The notes beneath the pieces were generated by a model. The model was not told the DNA's origin. It saw only the letters and a list, made by a program, of their open reading frames with translations, and ran no database searches. Made by a program: the position numbers and the translations under genes. Below, piece after piece: positions 11,390 through 23,189 of a stretch of DNA of 27,342 nt. The stretch spans positions 466,983 through 494,324 of the forward strand of contig WELA01003365.1 of the NCBI GenBank assembly GCA_009602735.1, given 5' to 3'. Position 1 is the first letter of the stretch; each line of letters begins with the position of its first letter. This DNA is from Mesotaenium endlicherianum (taxonomy: Eukaryota; Streptophyta; Zygnematophyceae; Zygnematales; Mesotaeniaceae).

Positions 11390-12520
11390 ATGTAGGACTG
11401 TATACTTTGTGGGCATATAAGGACTAATATATCCATAAGGGAGTGTCCCTCTGCGTGGCAAATATTATTTAGTATGTTAGAACAGACGACTTGTTTCGCC
11501 AATTTTGTCAGAATCATTGGCTTGTTGACCGACCCTCGCAACTAGCATGTCCCTCATCTCTCAAGTTTAAGGTGATTTGTCAGTTTGACTGGCTTGTGTT
11601 TGGATGCCTCTTATTGACCATTGAATAAAAAATACGTCTTGGTGATGAGAATAGCTGTCTTGCTCACATGATGTTTGACACAAGTAATTATTCTTATCAG
11701 TGCGTGTGCTTGCCCCACACATTCACTTTATATGGGGTGATGAAAGCAGACTGTCCGTAATTCAGTTGCAGGTTCATATGCGTCTAACTGATGCTCTGAA
11801 CACTATGCCACATTGAGTGGCTTATTTCCCAAGATGCCTCGTATTGCCACAGGTTTTTTGTGTGCACCTGCAGAGTACACGAATATATGTGAAATTCCTC
11901 AGCGCTCAACTAAGATGTAGCACGGAAAGATGCGAAAGGGCAGACTCCAGAGCACGAGTAAAAAAAACGCAGAAATAGTGGCAACGTCTTGTTCTAGGTG
12001 GTTCAAAAACGGCGTCAACAGCCGTCATTCTTCACGATGACTAGGCGTTAATGTCCAATTTGGATTAGCTCATCATAACGCCACTTTGTCGCGGTGTGCA
12101 TTCGAGCGGTCTGGGGTGCAGTCTGAACTGGTCTGAACTCCGAAGTCTGGACTTTGGGAAGTCGGGACTCGGGACGCACCTACCGCAAGTGTTCCGCCTC
12201 TTTCGCTGTACCATGTGCAGCCTTGGTATCACGTTGTCCTTTGTCGTCCGTTTTCGTCCCCTCTTCTGCTGTTCAAGCCGTGTCCGACCTGGTCCCCCGA
12301 AACTGCCCTCAAGATATGCGTCGTACGGCTCGGAAACTTCCCTCCGGAGTTCGGAGCACCTCGATTGACCTCGATCTTTCAAGGGTGTCCTACTCACCAT
12401 GCTCCTCCTCAGCTGTGTCCAAACTTTGAGCTCGATAAGTTGGAACTTAAGCTTGAGCCCGGAAGTCATCATCTATAGAAAAGGAAATTTCAGCTAGCTA
12501 GTTTAGCCCAGGAAGCAAGT
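11390..12520. other. Intergenic region between beta-COP and thioredoxin
   Basis: The first part is the beta-COP 3' UTR up to the AATAAA near 11624. The segment at about 12080-12478 is open in several frames on both strands at once, is rich in CT/TC and TCGG words, and matches no protein known to me. It is more likely thioredoxin promoter and 5' UTR than coding. No clear TATA box was seen. Confidence 0.55.
11624..11629 (+). terminator. Polyadenylation signal for beta-COP
   Basis: A canonical AATAAA occurs 235 bases after the beta-COP stop codon, in AT-rich sequence and followed by AAAAT. It is a plausible cleavage and polyadenylation signal. Confidence 0.5.
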
Positions 12521-13491
12521 ATGGCTGATCATGGCAATGTAATCACGATCACGTCCAAGGAAGAATGGGACAAGCAGTTGTCGGAAGCAGCAAATTCCTC
12601 TAAGGCGGTGAGCTCTAGTGCCACTAACGAGTCTCTAAGGAGGACCTTTCTTCGTGATGAGCTCCGGACGTTTTTTTTTAACACTTCTATGAAGCAGAAA
12701 GTGGTCCAATTTCGTTTAAGCTTTTGATATTGGATTACAGAATATTTTGCTTCTTTTGTTTGTATGTCTTGTATAGCTGCCCAGTACCATCGTGTTTCCT
12801 TTCTATAAATAAGGAAGGAGTTGAACCTTCTCGTTGTTAAATGTGTTGCAGATTATTGTGGACTTCTCAGCAGTTTGGTGCGGTCCTTGCAAAATCATTG
12901 CGCCCGTTTTCGTTGATCTTTCTAAGAAGCACAATAACTTGGTATTTCTTAAAGTCGACGTTGATGAAGTTCAGGTAACTTCCCTACCGTGGCTTATGTA
13001 TGCTTACGGACGGGTACAGGATCTTTGATGCCTAAAATTCTCAAATTGAGGGAATCACACTCTTTGTAGAGGCCGGATGCTAGAAATGTTTTTTCACAAA
13101 CAGGACTGGTGGTTGATCATGACTTCTGATTTACTAGCAATTTGGTTACTAAGAACCTCATAGCGTCATAATTAGTAGCATAGTCGGGGCACGGATACAA
13201 CAATCATAGCAGTCACATGACTGTGTTGCCTTTGTCGAGAAGATGGTTCTGGCATAGTCTTTTGATTGTGGGAAGTGAAGATCGGGTGTTAATTTGGGAT
13301 TGGGTTGTTTCAGAGACCCGTGCTGACCATCAAGTAAGATTGTTTGCCTTGTACTCCTGCAGGAGGTAGCCGAAATTTGCAAGATTAGTGCAATGCCTAC
13401 ATTTCAGGTTTTTAAGGATGGTGTGAAGGTTGACGAGTTGGTGGGGGCAAGCAGGGAAAAGCTAGAGGCTATTGTTGCCAAGTATGCCTGA
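12521..13491 (+). CDS. Thioredoxin, h type (cytosolic), complete
   Basis: Small dithiol-disulfide oxidoreductase that reduces target proteins, normally using NADPH-thioredoxin reductase. Three exons: 12521-12607, 12852-12974 and 13363-13491; both introns are GT-AG and phase 0, giving 112 residues. The N-terminus contains the [14 protein letters not shown] segment typical of h-type proteins. The active site WCGPC is at residues 38-42, preceded by IIVDFSAV. It is followed by KIIAPVF and [10 protein letters not shown], then the cis-proline loop AMPTF (Pro 82) and [13 protein letters not shown]. No transit or signal peptide is visible, and the length equals that of plain cytosolic thioredoxins. 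The subtype is inferred from sequence style and lack of targeting; an o-type or other cytosolic class is possible. Confidence 0.95.
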
Positions 13492-13793
13492 GGTTGTTGC
13501 TTTATTTGAAGGAATACAAGGCATGTATATGTACATTAATCCTGGACGACCACAATAGGTTGCCTGGTCATTAATTCTTTAGTCGTTGTCAGGCTTCCAT
13601 AGTTGCAAATATTGGTTGCCAGGAGTTTGCAGGCATTCAGGTTATGGCCCCTATATACTATTTGGGTTTACTGGGAAGGACCTTGCTGTAAGGGGACAAC
13701 TAGGCCCTGTACATCATCAGGGCCTATTTTGGACTGGAAACCAAGTACAAGGTTGCGTGGCCTTCTTGATTTGGAAAAATGATCACTGTGAGC

Positions 13794-13799
13794 AATAAA
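13794..13799 (+). terminator. Possible polyadenylation signal for thioredoxin
   Basis: AATAAA lies 303 bases downstream of the thioredoxin stop codon. It is the first exact match after the gene, but the distance makes it only a candidate. Confidence 0.35.
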
Positions 13800-14480
13800 T
13801 ATGAGATCCACAGTCAGAATGATGTAGAATATTATATGGAACCAAGGAAAATACCTGAGTTGTTTATTCCTTTCTGGGATATAAATCTTAGCTTCCAGCA
13901 CATCGTGGGTTTGTGGCACACACATGTTATCTGTGTCATGGCCTTGTAGTCTATCAGTACATGATAGGATTTACTTTGTCAGCAAAATGCTGTTGGCTGG
14001 TGATGTCCTCCTGGGACTTCTGCGGTTGTTACGACCGACTCTGAAGTCCGGGTGGCCAGCGGCAAATGCCTCTTCTTACTCCCGCGCAAGTCCACATCAT
14101 TTATTTTGAGTATGTCACTGTATTCCAGGACTGTCATGTCCCTAGTACAGCCTGTTGGCATAGCACTGCTCGTAGCTACTTCGCCCCCTGCTTTTGAGAT
14201 TGACAGACATGTCTGTACTCAAGGGCAAGGGTGCCAAAAGGGTTTTTCTGCTGTGTTATATAGGCTATGTAGTTCACGGCTTTTGAGTCACTTTTGAGGA
14301 CCAGGTGGTTCTGAGATCTGTTGGACACATCTGGTTGCAGCTGTGCATAAGCAAGCATTAAGGCCACTTCCATGACTGAGGAATAAGACTGCTATACCCT
14401 CCAAATGCTACCACGTTTGTAGGGTGACGCAATTTGTCTCCATCTTGAGTGCGATTCGATCTGGTCAATCAGGTGTTAAG

Positions 14481-14524
14481 AGCCATTTGAATCTTGCTGT
14501 ATTGAGAGCCATTTGAATCTTGCT
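14481..14524. repeat. Short direct repeat, two copies
   Basis: The 18-base word AGCCATTTGAATCTTGCT occurs at 14481-14498 and again at 14507-14524, giving a 26-base period. It is a simple local tandem duplication in intergenic sequence. Confidence 0.9.
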
Positions 14525-14563
14525 ATTATGAGTTGCTACAAGATACAACTGACAGGACATCCA

Positions 14564-14600
14564 ACACACACACACACATATACATATATATATACATATG
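14564..14600. repeat. CA/TA dinucleotide microsatellite
   Basis: A (CA)n run of about 15 bases passes into (TA)n interrupted by CATA, in the intergenic region between thioredoxin and deformylase. Confidence 0.9.
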
Positions 14601-15073
14601 AATGAATATAAACCGCGTGTTTATTTCGACCCTTGAGTACTTCCTGCCTCTCTCAGGGTGCAAGGCAGGCTTGGGACAGGTTGTATGCGGGGCACATGAT
14701 GAAGCAGGCATATCCCAATATTCTAAAGGCAATCAGCTAAAAGTTAAAGACCAGGTAATAAAATGTCAAAGCTGTACTTATCATCATAAACTTCACCTAC
14801 AGGCTTTTGCATCTATTGCTCTTTATAAGGCTGTAAGGCATGATGGACAGTGCCAGAGTCAGCCTTATTGCAAGCCTTCCAAATGTGAAAAGCAGATGAC
14901 ACCGGGATTGCAACCCTTTAAGCAGCAGCTATCAGAGAGATCAGCTGCATACCACATCTTGACGCAGAGCTTCTAAGGGTGCAACCCCCCCTCACACAAT
15001 GTTCACGGTAGGTCACGCTAAGTGGAGCGCACATTATAGAGGACAGACAAAATCCTGTCGGCTTCCAGGTTTC

Positions 15074-18000
15074 TCACAGCGGTCTCGAGCCAATCTTCTC
15101 GGGCGATGGTGCTCCTGTTAGCTTCTCGTACTGTTCCTCCAGAGCCTGCACAAGACACAATAGATCACATTATGACACTGCCCAGCCCATAGCGCCCTGA
15201 TCTCTCCACGCATTTCAAAAATTGGGCAGGTATGCTTGCGATACATTTTTACATGTCCCCCTTTTGAAACTCTCTCCCCCTCCCACCCCCCCCACAAATG
15301 CACCTTGTTGTAACCCAGCACACCAGCGTATTGCTCTGGCAAGGAGTAGAGTAGCCTTGCTCAGTACAGACTGAGAGACAGAGCTACCGTCGTCTGCCAC
15401 AAAGAAATCACAGACGGCCAAGTAAACAACCAACAAGGCAACTATGACAACTGCAGCACCTGAAGCCGATCACGGATTTCGTCGATGGCGTCCTGCGTCA
15501 TCCGGTCATGGAATAGAGTGCCCTGCACGGACGTAGCCAGGTGGCGCATGACCAGTCAGCAAGTTCGTTTCATCCTCTGAACATACCATTGGGACATAAC
15601 ATTCTCGAGGGGGAGGGCGGAATTAGCACACTTTTTAATATAGCACATAGACTCAATATTCAGCACATTTTCACCGTGAGGCTTTGCGCCCTTCTTTTTT
15701 TTTCCCCACGGGGGGGGGGACATAAGATGCCACTTCCGCGAGTTTTTCCCACGGGGGGGGGGGGCATACAATGCCACCACTTCCGCGAGAAAGAAGACAA
15801 AATATTTATATAGCAAAACTTTGAGATTATTTTAATATAAACCGTCAGAAGATAGGGTGCCGCCATGGAAGACTTGCTCCCTCCTTCCGGTTGCATTAGG
15901 GCCCCCCCTTTCACACAGCCAGTGAAAAGGCGCCCCGGAGCCACAGGCCTGGCAGCCCCACTACCATCACCACTCTATTTCAGGTGACAAAGAGACAGCA
16001 CAGCCTCTCCTTCTGTGCAAGGTATGATCTGTCATGCTCCGGAACCTGCAAAAGCAACGGTGTCGCGCCCGGCTCCAGTGGCACATAGCAGGAAAACTTC
16101 CAGCTCAGCCCCGCTGCTGCCGCTAGCTACCCCCTCACCACTGGCTACCCCCTCACCCTGACCGTCCATAGTATCAATATAATGGATCAGAAGAAGTGAC
16201 CGGTGTTGTGAGGTTACCTCCAGGTGGTCGTACTCGTGCTGAAATATCCGGGCTTGCCAATCCCGAATGCTGAGGCTGAACTTGCGGCCCTTCCTATCCT
16301 GGGCATCCACCTTCACCCCGACGGCTCTCTGCTCACACGTCCACTCGCACGTGCATGCGGCCAGGCGATAAATGACAGCTGTCAGCAGTGGCAGCTAGAC
16401 CGGGAGCCACATCGGCAGCCTTCTGCAGCACATGCATCAGGGCTGCAGCGGATGGATAAATCTTCAGAACACACAGCGAGGCAAAACAAGCACTCATTCA
16501 CTCAAAATGCAAGTGGCACATGAGCTACCCCCCCCNNNNNNNNNNNNNNNCCCCCCAACCCCCCAAAGAGAGGCTGTCAACCTCTCATGTCTAGGGGGCC
16601 GAACTCCCCCGCCACCCTCAGTCTTGGCATCAGGAGGCAGAAGGAGTCCGCTTCCTCACTAGAGTGTCGCTTATGTCACAACAATGGCCTTAGGCTTGTA
16701 ATGGCTACACATCCCCTGCCACAAAACTCTACACGCTTCCTCATCCATCCCCCCGCGCACCCCACTTTTACCGCTCCTCCACCTTGCACAAATTGCTCCC
16801 GAACGTGATCCAGAGTCCGATCGTCCTGCTGAGATGAGCTGAGCTGGCCCCCAGCAGGATTCTTCAACTTCTATCCAGATCAATAGTGGATCGGCTTTGG
16901 CCTCCTCCTTCACTTTGCACCCCCCTGAAGTTGACCGCATCTGGTGCCACGTTGTGCTGAGGAGGAGGGGCAACTGACTGATTCCACTTTAGATATTGCT
17001 TCTTCTCAATGACCCCCCCCTTCCTCGCGAAGCTGGGACGTATCAAACCCTTCAATAACATATTACTGACGATCTCGAGACACCTTCTCCTCACCTCAAC
17101 GGGAGCCTCGATGAGGGGGAACGACAGGCACCCTTCCATATCCATGTCCGTCAGCTTGGAGTACTTGGCAATCTTTGGGTTGATGAGGACGTACTCCTTG
17201 CCCTTGCCCCTCTCGCCCGACGGGTTGTACACCATGAGCTGCACGTTGACGCCCACTTGCGGCGCTGCTAGCCCCACCCCATCAGTCCTGCAAGGAGCCC
17301 CCAGGAGAGCGAGAATCACATCAGAGCCCCACGTCGCCGAAGTGACCAGCCATCTGTTGCATTACAGATTGCTGTGCTTCGCTGTATTGGATGTCCACTT
17401 GTTGTCTGAAAAGGAGGGCGGTATCCAGGTGGCGTAATTACTATGTGAGCTGCAGCTCACAGGTGACTCCCCGCATCGCACTAGTTAGTGCACATGAGCA
17501 CTTCAAGTGTGGCATGGGCCCATGTGCAAGCGCATCACGGAACAACGTGACTGCACAATAGTTCTTGTTGTATTGCGCAGTACAGGAATGGACAGACTGA
17601 TGTCGCACTTCTGTGCTAGGACCTGATACACTGTAGAAGCACTTTCTGCGCAACTATAGCAGTCAATGAGATTTCCTTCTGCTGTTAGGAGTGACCCAAG
17701 CAACAGCGACAGCTACTTTCCTGGACAGAGCAAAAATGAGAAATGTGAAAAGAATGGAACAGTCACCCTGTATATAAGCTAAGCAACCAGCGTGAGCACT
17801 CAAGTTCTCCAATAGTTGTAGGTCTCTCCAATAGTTGACGTTGTAAGCACCGTGTGAGCATAAGAGAACACAATTGCAGGAAAGAAGGATGACCTGGAGT
17901 AAGGGGGTGCAGCCGGCGAGAGGAAGCTTGCTTACTTATACATGATATCCAGCATCTCGTCTATCAGTTTTTCGAGGTTTTCATCAAAGACGTTGACCCT

Positions 18001-18509
18001 CTTGTTCTTGGCTCGCAGCTTTGGGTCAGGGTACATCACTATCTGTAGAGGAGAGGCAAATTCAATGGGTCCAGCTGCACAGACCAGACAAAGCAAGGAA
18101 AGAGATTAAGGAGTTTGAACAGGTTATAGATTCTTCCAGGAAGAACAGCAACATGGTAGTGCATGAAAGAAGAGCAGCACCACTCTCAGTGGACTGGAGG
18201 CACAAACCTCCAACTGGAAAGTTACCGAAGTATTTCCTTACCTCCATTACTTTCTTCCCTCACATTCTCCAACTCTGCAAGAAAGCTTCTTCGACCTGCT
18301 TCCACCTTCAGAACTGAGCTTCTGTATTGTCTTTGTAAATGAAGTGGTTTACTTAGCGACAATTGCAGGCCGGATATAGAGGACTGGCTGCCATGCAATT
18401 GAAGAGGCGCAACTTTAGTTTTAAGGGATGGTTGACATATTCTTTTCAGGGAGCTTCTCACATGAAGTGCCCCGGAGCTCAGGATACAGCTCCGGCTGAG
18501 GCAAGCCAT
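15074..18509 (-). CDS. PDF1B: Peptide deformylase, organellar (PDF1B-like), complete
   Basis: Metalloenzyme that removes the N-formyl group from new plastid (and possibly mitochondrial) proteins. Six exons on the minus strand: 18509-18242, 18074-17936, 17287-17095, 16328-16218, 15522-15460 and 15145-15074. All introns are GT-AG with consistent phases (1, 2, 0, 0, 0), giving 281 residues against about 273 for Arabidopsis PDF1B. Residues 1 to about 75 are rich in Ser, Leu, Arg and Lys and poor in acids, as expected for a transit peptide. The catalytic domain begins near PLQIVMYPDPKLRAKNKRV. Motif 1 GVGLAAPQ is at residues 139-146, motif 2 EGCLSFP at 187-193 and motif 3 QHEYDH at 230-235. The metal ligands are therefore Cys189, His231 and His235, with catalytic Glu232. 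The start is the first ATG in its exon; the upstream frame is open for a short way without another ATG. An assembly gap lies in the third intron. The 1B class fits the ending KLTGAPSPEKIG. Confidence 0.95.
15699..15789. repeat. Two-copy tandem repeat with long G runs, in a deformylase intron
   Basis: Two adjacent copies (15699-15742 and 15743-15789) share a T run, CCCACG, ten or more G, CATA, ATGCCAC and then TTCCGCGAG. The copies differ in G-run length and by an extra CAC. The unit of about 45 bases is a local tandem duplication, and its G runs are typical of length-unstable sequence. Confidence 0.9.
16536..16550. other. Assembly gap (15 N)
   Basis: Fifteen undetermined bases are flanked on both sides by runs of C. 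The gap falls inside the intron between the deformylase exons ending at 17095 and starting at 16328, so it does not affect the coding call. Confidence 0.98.
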
Positions 18510-19957
18510 CCTCCACTCCCAGCAGCTGCTTCTGATTAATAACGACAACTCTTTATTCTCGCCTCCAAGTTTATTGTCTTAACACTCTCCTTAATGTGTC
18601 TAACCAGAAGCACAGCTGAAATTGGTCCTAAGCTCTCACGGCATAGATGTGGAAGTAACTAGACCTTACAAATACAAGTTTCGAAAAGCTTACGCAAAGC
18701 AATTGCTTCGTCCAAGTTAAAAGAACCACCGTCACACAACACTCATATGGTGCCAAGAGCTGGGCGAGTGTCTATGCAGAATCAGCTCGCAGCAAAAACG
18801 ATCAGAGACGTCTAAACATAACGAAGTACTGCTTCAAGGCACGAAAGGTCTCGATAGCATCCCTTCATTTCGTTTTTGAGACAGCCTTGAATTTGAGTCT
18901 CAGTCTTGAAGGCCCTTCCATGATCCCTATGAATACTCTTACCCTGCGTCGTACGCACAGAGATAGTGTGCTACCTAGTAATGACAGTATCGTACAATAA
19001 CTTGTAGCCGACCAAAAGCGCCCTAGATTTTCGTAGTTTTTACCCTCTATATCGGAGGGCTCTGCTTACTTGGCTTATGAATTTAACATGTGGATTGCTG
19101 TCCAGTCTCAGTTTCTCTATGCTCATGATCTTCTCCGGTCGTAAGAGGACGCCATCACTAACTTTGAAAGAACTTGTACCAGTTTATAATAATACTGTAG
19201 CCTCAGTGTGCTGCATCATATGCTTGGCCTTGCTCCATGCCAATTTGCCTCATGGTCCTGCAAGAAGGCACAGGGGCAAGTGTTGCTGTAAAAGACTTGA
19301 AGAATGGGCGCTCCTCAGATGAAATGGGCAATCTCCTCTTTTAGGCTGGGATACTGAAGTATCAGAGCAAAGGATCAAAGTTGTAGTTGCTGTTGTGTAT
19401 GCTCAGGGTGGTGACTCACCTTTCATTGACAAACAAATTTTAGTACACGATGGTTGGGTGACGCACTTTGAGGTGAAGCAGGATGTGCAGCTCTTGTCGT
19501 GTAACTTTATGTGTGTGTTACTGCAGCCAGGCGGGAAGACGAGTAAAAGTCTCAGTTTCAGCTTTCTCTCTGTTGTTGATTCTTAGCTCATGCACGTCAG
19601 CAGCGAGGATTTATGTTTATTTTCGCATACTTATGCAGCCATATTGAGATTGCAACGCAACATGCCCCAGGTGGCAGCACGTATGCGCGGCACCTGTGGC
19701 TGCCTAGGAGTGCCAGAGCTCTATCCTTTGCAAGAGGAAAGGCCCAATGCGAATGTGAGGGAGAACAGAAGTGCTGGCAGAGGATGTGACCAAGCACAAA
19801 GTGGTCTTGCTAGCACTTGCTGATTCTCAGCATGCATGTCCTATCTCTGGGGTCCAACACATGCTGTCAGGTACCGGAAAGGTTGCACTGCTGGATATTG
19901 TGAATGCTATACGAGTCAGGGATAAGTTCATTGGATGTTCTTGAAACTTTTCCTCAG

Positions 19958-20124
19958 CCCATTCTCAGCAAGAAGACAGTGGTGGTCGTAGACATGCGCT
20001 TCATTTGCCTGCAAAGAAGCGAGAAGGGGTGGTCATCACTTGGCGTGCGTATCCATAGTAAGTAGCCAAGCCTCAGGTCACCCTGGAAGGCAGATACATC
20101 TTTGAGTTTAAAAGGCCCCAGACT
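19958..20124 (+). pseudogene. Possible decayed fragment of an XPF/ERCC4-type nuclease domain
   Basis: A CCTCAG word precedes a frame reading PILSKKTVVVVDMR and, further on, GVRIH, before a stop at 20062. A second CCTCAG at 20071-20076 precedes a different frame reading VTLEGRYIFEFKRPQT, which stops at 20125. Plant XPF/RAD1 nuclease domains have, in order, VIVDMREF, a short helix, GM(K/R)IIPVTLEVGDYI and VERK. The order and spacing agree, but the frames differ, a stop lies between the parts, the acidic residue after VVVDMR is missing, and GDY is changed to GRY. A real intron between the parts would be only about 20 bases. I see no convincing remainder of the gene. A chance resemblance is possible. 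Confidence 0.33.
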
Positions 20125-23007
20125 TAGTGGAAACTTTAAGTGGGAAAATTGAGGGGAGCCTCTCTGAGGATGAGTGGGAGGGAAGGAGGAAGCAGCAGGT
20201 CCTAGTCACAGGTCCTTATGGTAAGAAGGCTTGCTCATGCTCCACATGGCTGCTGCTACGAAAGCCAGTGAACTCAAGAGACTTGCAAGAGCAAGAATCC
20301 TCCTGCGCATACTATTTAGAGGGGCAGTAGCATCAGCATATTAAATGGCAGTGTCGGAGCAGCTACAAGGCTGCAGCCAAAAGCATGAGCTGGAACCCTG
20401 GTAGAAGCAGGCGGGGAGGTTGAGTGCATCAAAGACATGCTTCTATTTATGTCAGCTGGCATAAAGCTCTAGCAGGATGCTTCTACGCCACTATATAGCA
20501 TAGTGCAGTCTGTCTAAGTGTATTTGTCCATAAAGAGAGGTGAAGCTCTGCAGGCAGCGTTTGATGAAGAGGAGGGGTCGGGACCAGTGGGCAACTGCTT
20601 GCATTGTGTTACTGGCCTTTTGCAAGCATACACGAGCTGAGGTGGGGCATGTGCAATGATGGTTTGCAACAAATCACGTCATTCCATCATTTATTGCAAG
20701 TTCAAAATCCAATAAATGTTTTTTTTGTAGAAGCGCATTGCTTATCCAGCTCCTTTCTGAAATTGAAGCTGTATGTTTGATGTTGTGGGTGCGATAGACT
20801 CTGAAAAGAGTGAAAGTTGACATTTAAGTTAGTTGGGATAGTTGCTTCATTCCATGCATTAGTACTAATATTCAGGTTTTGATTCTTTCTTTAAATTCCA
20901 GTTTTTGTCATTGATAGTTTCCAACAACGAGTAAAGATGAGTTTGCTGCTTATATCAGCTGTACGATTTACTCAACAGCTTTAAGTACATGTTATGCAGG
21001 AAGTGGATGCTATATGATCTTGCCGCATGATTGGCTGACCCTGAACCATATATGATGATTAATTTGCAATTTATGGAGCAAATGGATGATGCCTCTTTTG
21101 TACGGATAGTTGCTTCAAAGGTCTGCCATGTAGCACACAGCAGGTGATGTCAAGACCTTAGAGATAAAAGCTGTATACCTTTTGAAGCAAGGACATCCCT
21201 CACGGATGAACAGGATCTCCTTAACTGAGTGGGAACAAATCTTTTTGCTCCGGGCCTGTTATGCAAGATGGTGGTTCAGACAATGTGCCACAAAGTTGTC
21301 AGCCATATTGTGACTAAGATGTTCACAGAGGTTACAATGTGAGAAGTTTTGGTTCGACTTGCATACAAATGGACTTGGAGTCAGGCATGACTTGACTGTT
21401 ACCTACCAATAGACAGGGGATGCGAATAGCTCAGATAGGCAGTATGTGCACTTGAGGAGGGGAATGCCGGGTGTGCAGGTACTGTGCAGATTACACCCGG
21501 TCTGGAGATGCATGCGTGATGGCAATCTAGGTCCTTGAGGAAACTGGTATCCCGTGCAGAATATTCACATATCTACTCTCTCTAGTCAAGGTCAGTGAAA
21601 TTGACATGCAAGGAGGCTGGCAATGAATGAGTAGGAGTCACTGCTCAAGGCCTATGTACTACTTCGTCAATTATACAAATAGTTCCACTGTAAGCTCCTT
21701 CCACGATTCACGGGGAAATCTCAGGTGCTGCTGAAGGTAGAGCTCCGAAGCACGAAAAGAATATCGATACTGGACAATGATTTTCTTGATCAGCAGCAAC
21801 AAATAGTTTTTTATATGGAGGTCTGCTTCCAACACCAAAAGACCATAGATGATAGCCATATGACTTGATTGGACAACCTCTTACCACCTCATTCCACCTC
21901 ATTGACTAGCAATTGACAAGGCTAAGCAGCAAAATGCCTATGCTAGAACTCCTACTAGGCGCTCTACCATACCTGCCTAACCCTGCAGAATTAGGACGGC
22001 TTGAAACACTAAAAAAATTGACTTCAGTCCTGCGATGCTATGGAGGCACGAAACAGGTGTGATTGATGCAGCACTGAAACTCTTTGTTGTACGTGGAAAA
22101 AGGATAGCTGGTGTGCAAGACCCCCACAAGCCGACGAGACGGGAATGTCGAGTTGCAGCAGCCTGTTCAAGAGAGCGTGTGCACCAATTCACAGAAGAAA
22201 AGAAGCCCACACAAGGTAGATGGATGAGCCGCGAAATTAGGCACCGGCAAAATATGAGAGCAACCATTGATGCCTAATACCACCTGAGGCACAAACTTGA
22301 GAACAGTCCCATTGGCCCTGGTTGATGGGTATGGCTAAAGACACCTTCAGAGCATATTTTGGCAGCCGAGCAGCATGCTGGAGGAGCAGGTCGTCATGCC
22401 AAGAGCCAAGAGCCGGCGGGAGGACAAGACAAGGAGAGATGAGTTAGAGAGAGTAGATAGGCACACAAGTACTCGCATAACGCGGTAGCACTTCCCCATG
22501 ACGTCAAGTACATGCCAACAAATGTGAGCACACTTTCCACGCTGCCACAACTACCAGGGGGTGGATTCCCCAATGGTCCGTCCACCTGGCATCTGAGCCT
22601 GCTATTGGGAGGAGGAGAAACGAGCTGAGCTGTTGCACCCTGAGCAGAAGAGCAGCACCTTCAGATGACGGCCAGGAAGTAAAACCTGACCAAAGTGACG
22701 GTATGAGCTCTACTATGTGTCCCTCGGTGCCAGCTTCCAGGTCAGACTATCTTCACAACACACATGTGCAGTTGCAGCAGCTTGCCTGGGTGGGACACAT
22801 GCTTCAGCCAGCTGCCACCATGACGCCCTCCTCTAGCGAATGTACTATGCCATGCGCCCACAAAGGTGCGCTAACAGGTACTTTCAATGGCCTTGCAAGT
22901 TTGCAAAGCATGCATTTGAGCTCATAAGCCCTGCCCTCCATGCGTTTCTCTACCACCAGCTGCCCTGACGCTCAGGAGTGTTGTTGAGTGTTGAGAGAGA
23001 GAAATGA

Positions 23008-23135
23008 GGGGGGGGAGGGGGGTGAAGCAACGTGGGGGATATGAAGTGGCCAATGACGAGATTGTTACACATGGCTGCAAGCACATGCAATGAGAATGTT
23101 AAAGGGAGAGGCTGAAAGGGGGGGGGGGAAGGGGG
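23008..23135. repeat. G-rich runs downstream of bS6c
   Basis: Two G-rich segments (23008-23022 and 23118-23135) contain G runs of about 8 to 12, with GA-rich flanks. They resemble the other G homopolymers in this window. Confidence 0.8.
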
Positions 23136-23189
23136 AGAAAGGGAGTAGGAGTGATGTTGTAAGTGCAACAAATGTGTGCCTGCATACCT

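Larger units (their letters stand above)
13492..15073. other. Region between thioredoxin and deformylase 3' ends
   Basis: Two genes converge here. An AATAAA at 13794-13799 could end the thioredoxin transcript. Its reverse complement TTTATT at 14620-14625 could serve the deformylase transcript, although it is about 450 bases past that stop. The open frame at 14602-14976 (about 124 codons) has no recognisable domain and I do not call it a gene. A short duplication and a CA/TA microsatellite are listed separately. Confidence 0.55.
18510..23189. other. Gene-poor region of 4.7 kb
   Basis: This lies between the deformylase start and the bS6c stop. No complete gene was recognised on either strand. 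The first part should hold the deformylase promoter. The segment 19958-20124 resembles a damaged XPF-type nuclease motif and is listed separately. Scattered open frames (for example plus 19395-19586, 19590-19823, 22035-22277) have no recognised domains. G-rich runs occur at 23008-23022 and 23118-23135. The rest appears to be unremarkable intergenic sequence. Confidence 0.55.

Noticed and set aside
14602..14976. Plus-strand frame of about 124 codons
   Set aside because: No domain, no homologue known to me, mixed composition, and its position in the convergent 3' region argues for chance.
18860..18960. Minus-strand frame reading RVFIGIMEGPSRLRLKFKAV
   Set aside because: It follows a possible acceptor but is not in phase with the exon-like frame at 19070-19175, and no family was recognised, so it was not called an exon.
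19395..19586. Plus-strand frame reading DSPFIDKQILVHDGWVTHFE
   Set aside because: Protein-like at first sight, but the opposite strand is equally open with flanking splice-like words and no family fits either.
20062..20076. A very short intron (GTAAGT to CCTCAG) joining the two XPF-like pieces
   Set aside because: It would be about 20 bases, too short for splicing, and the phases on the two sides do not match.
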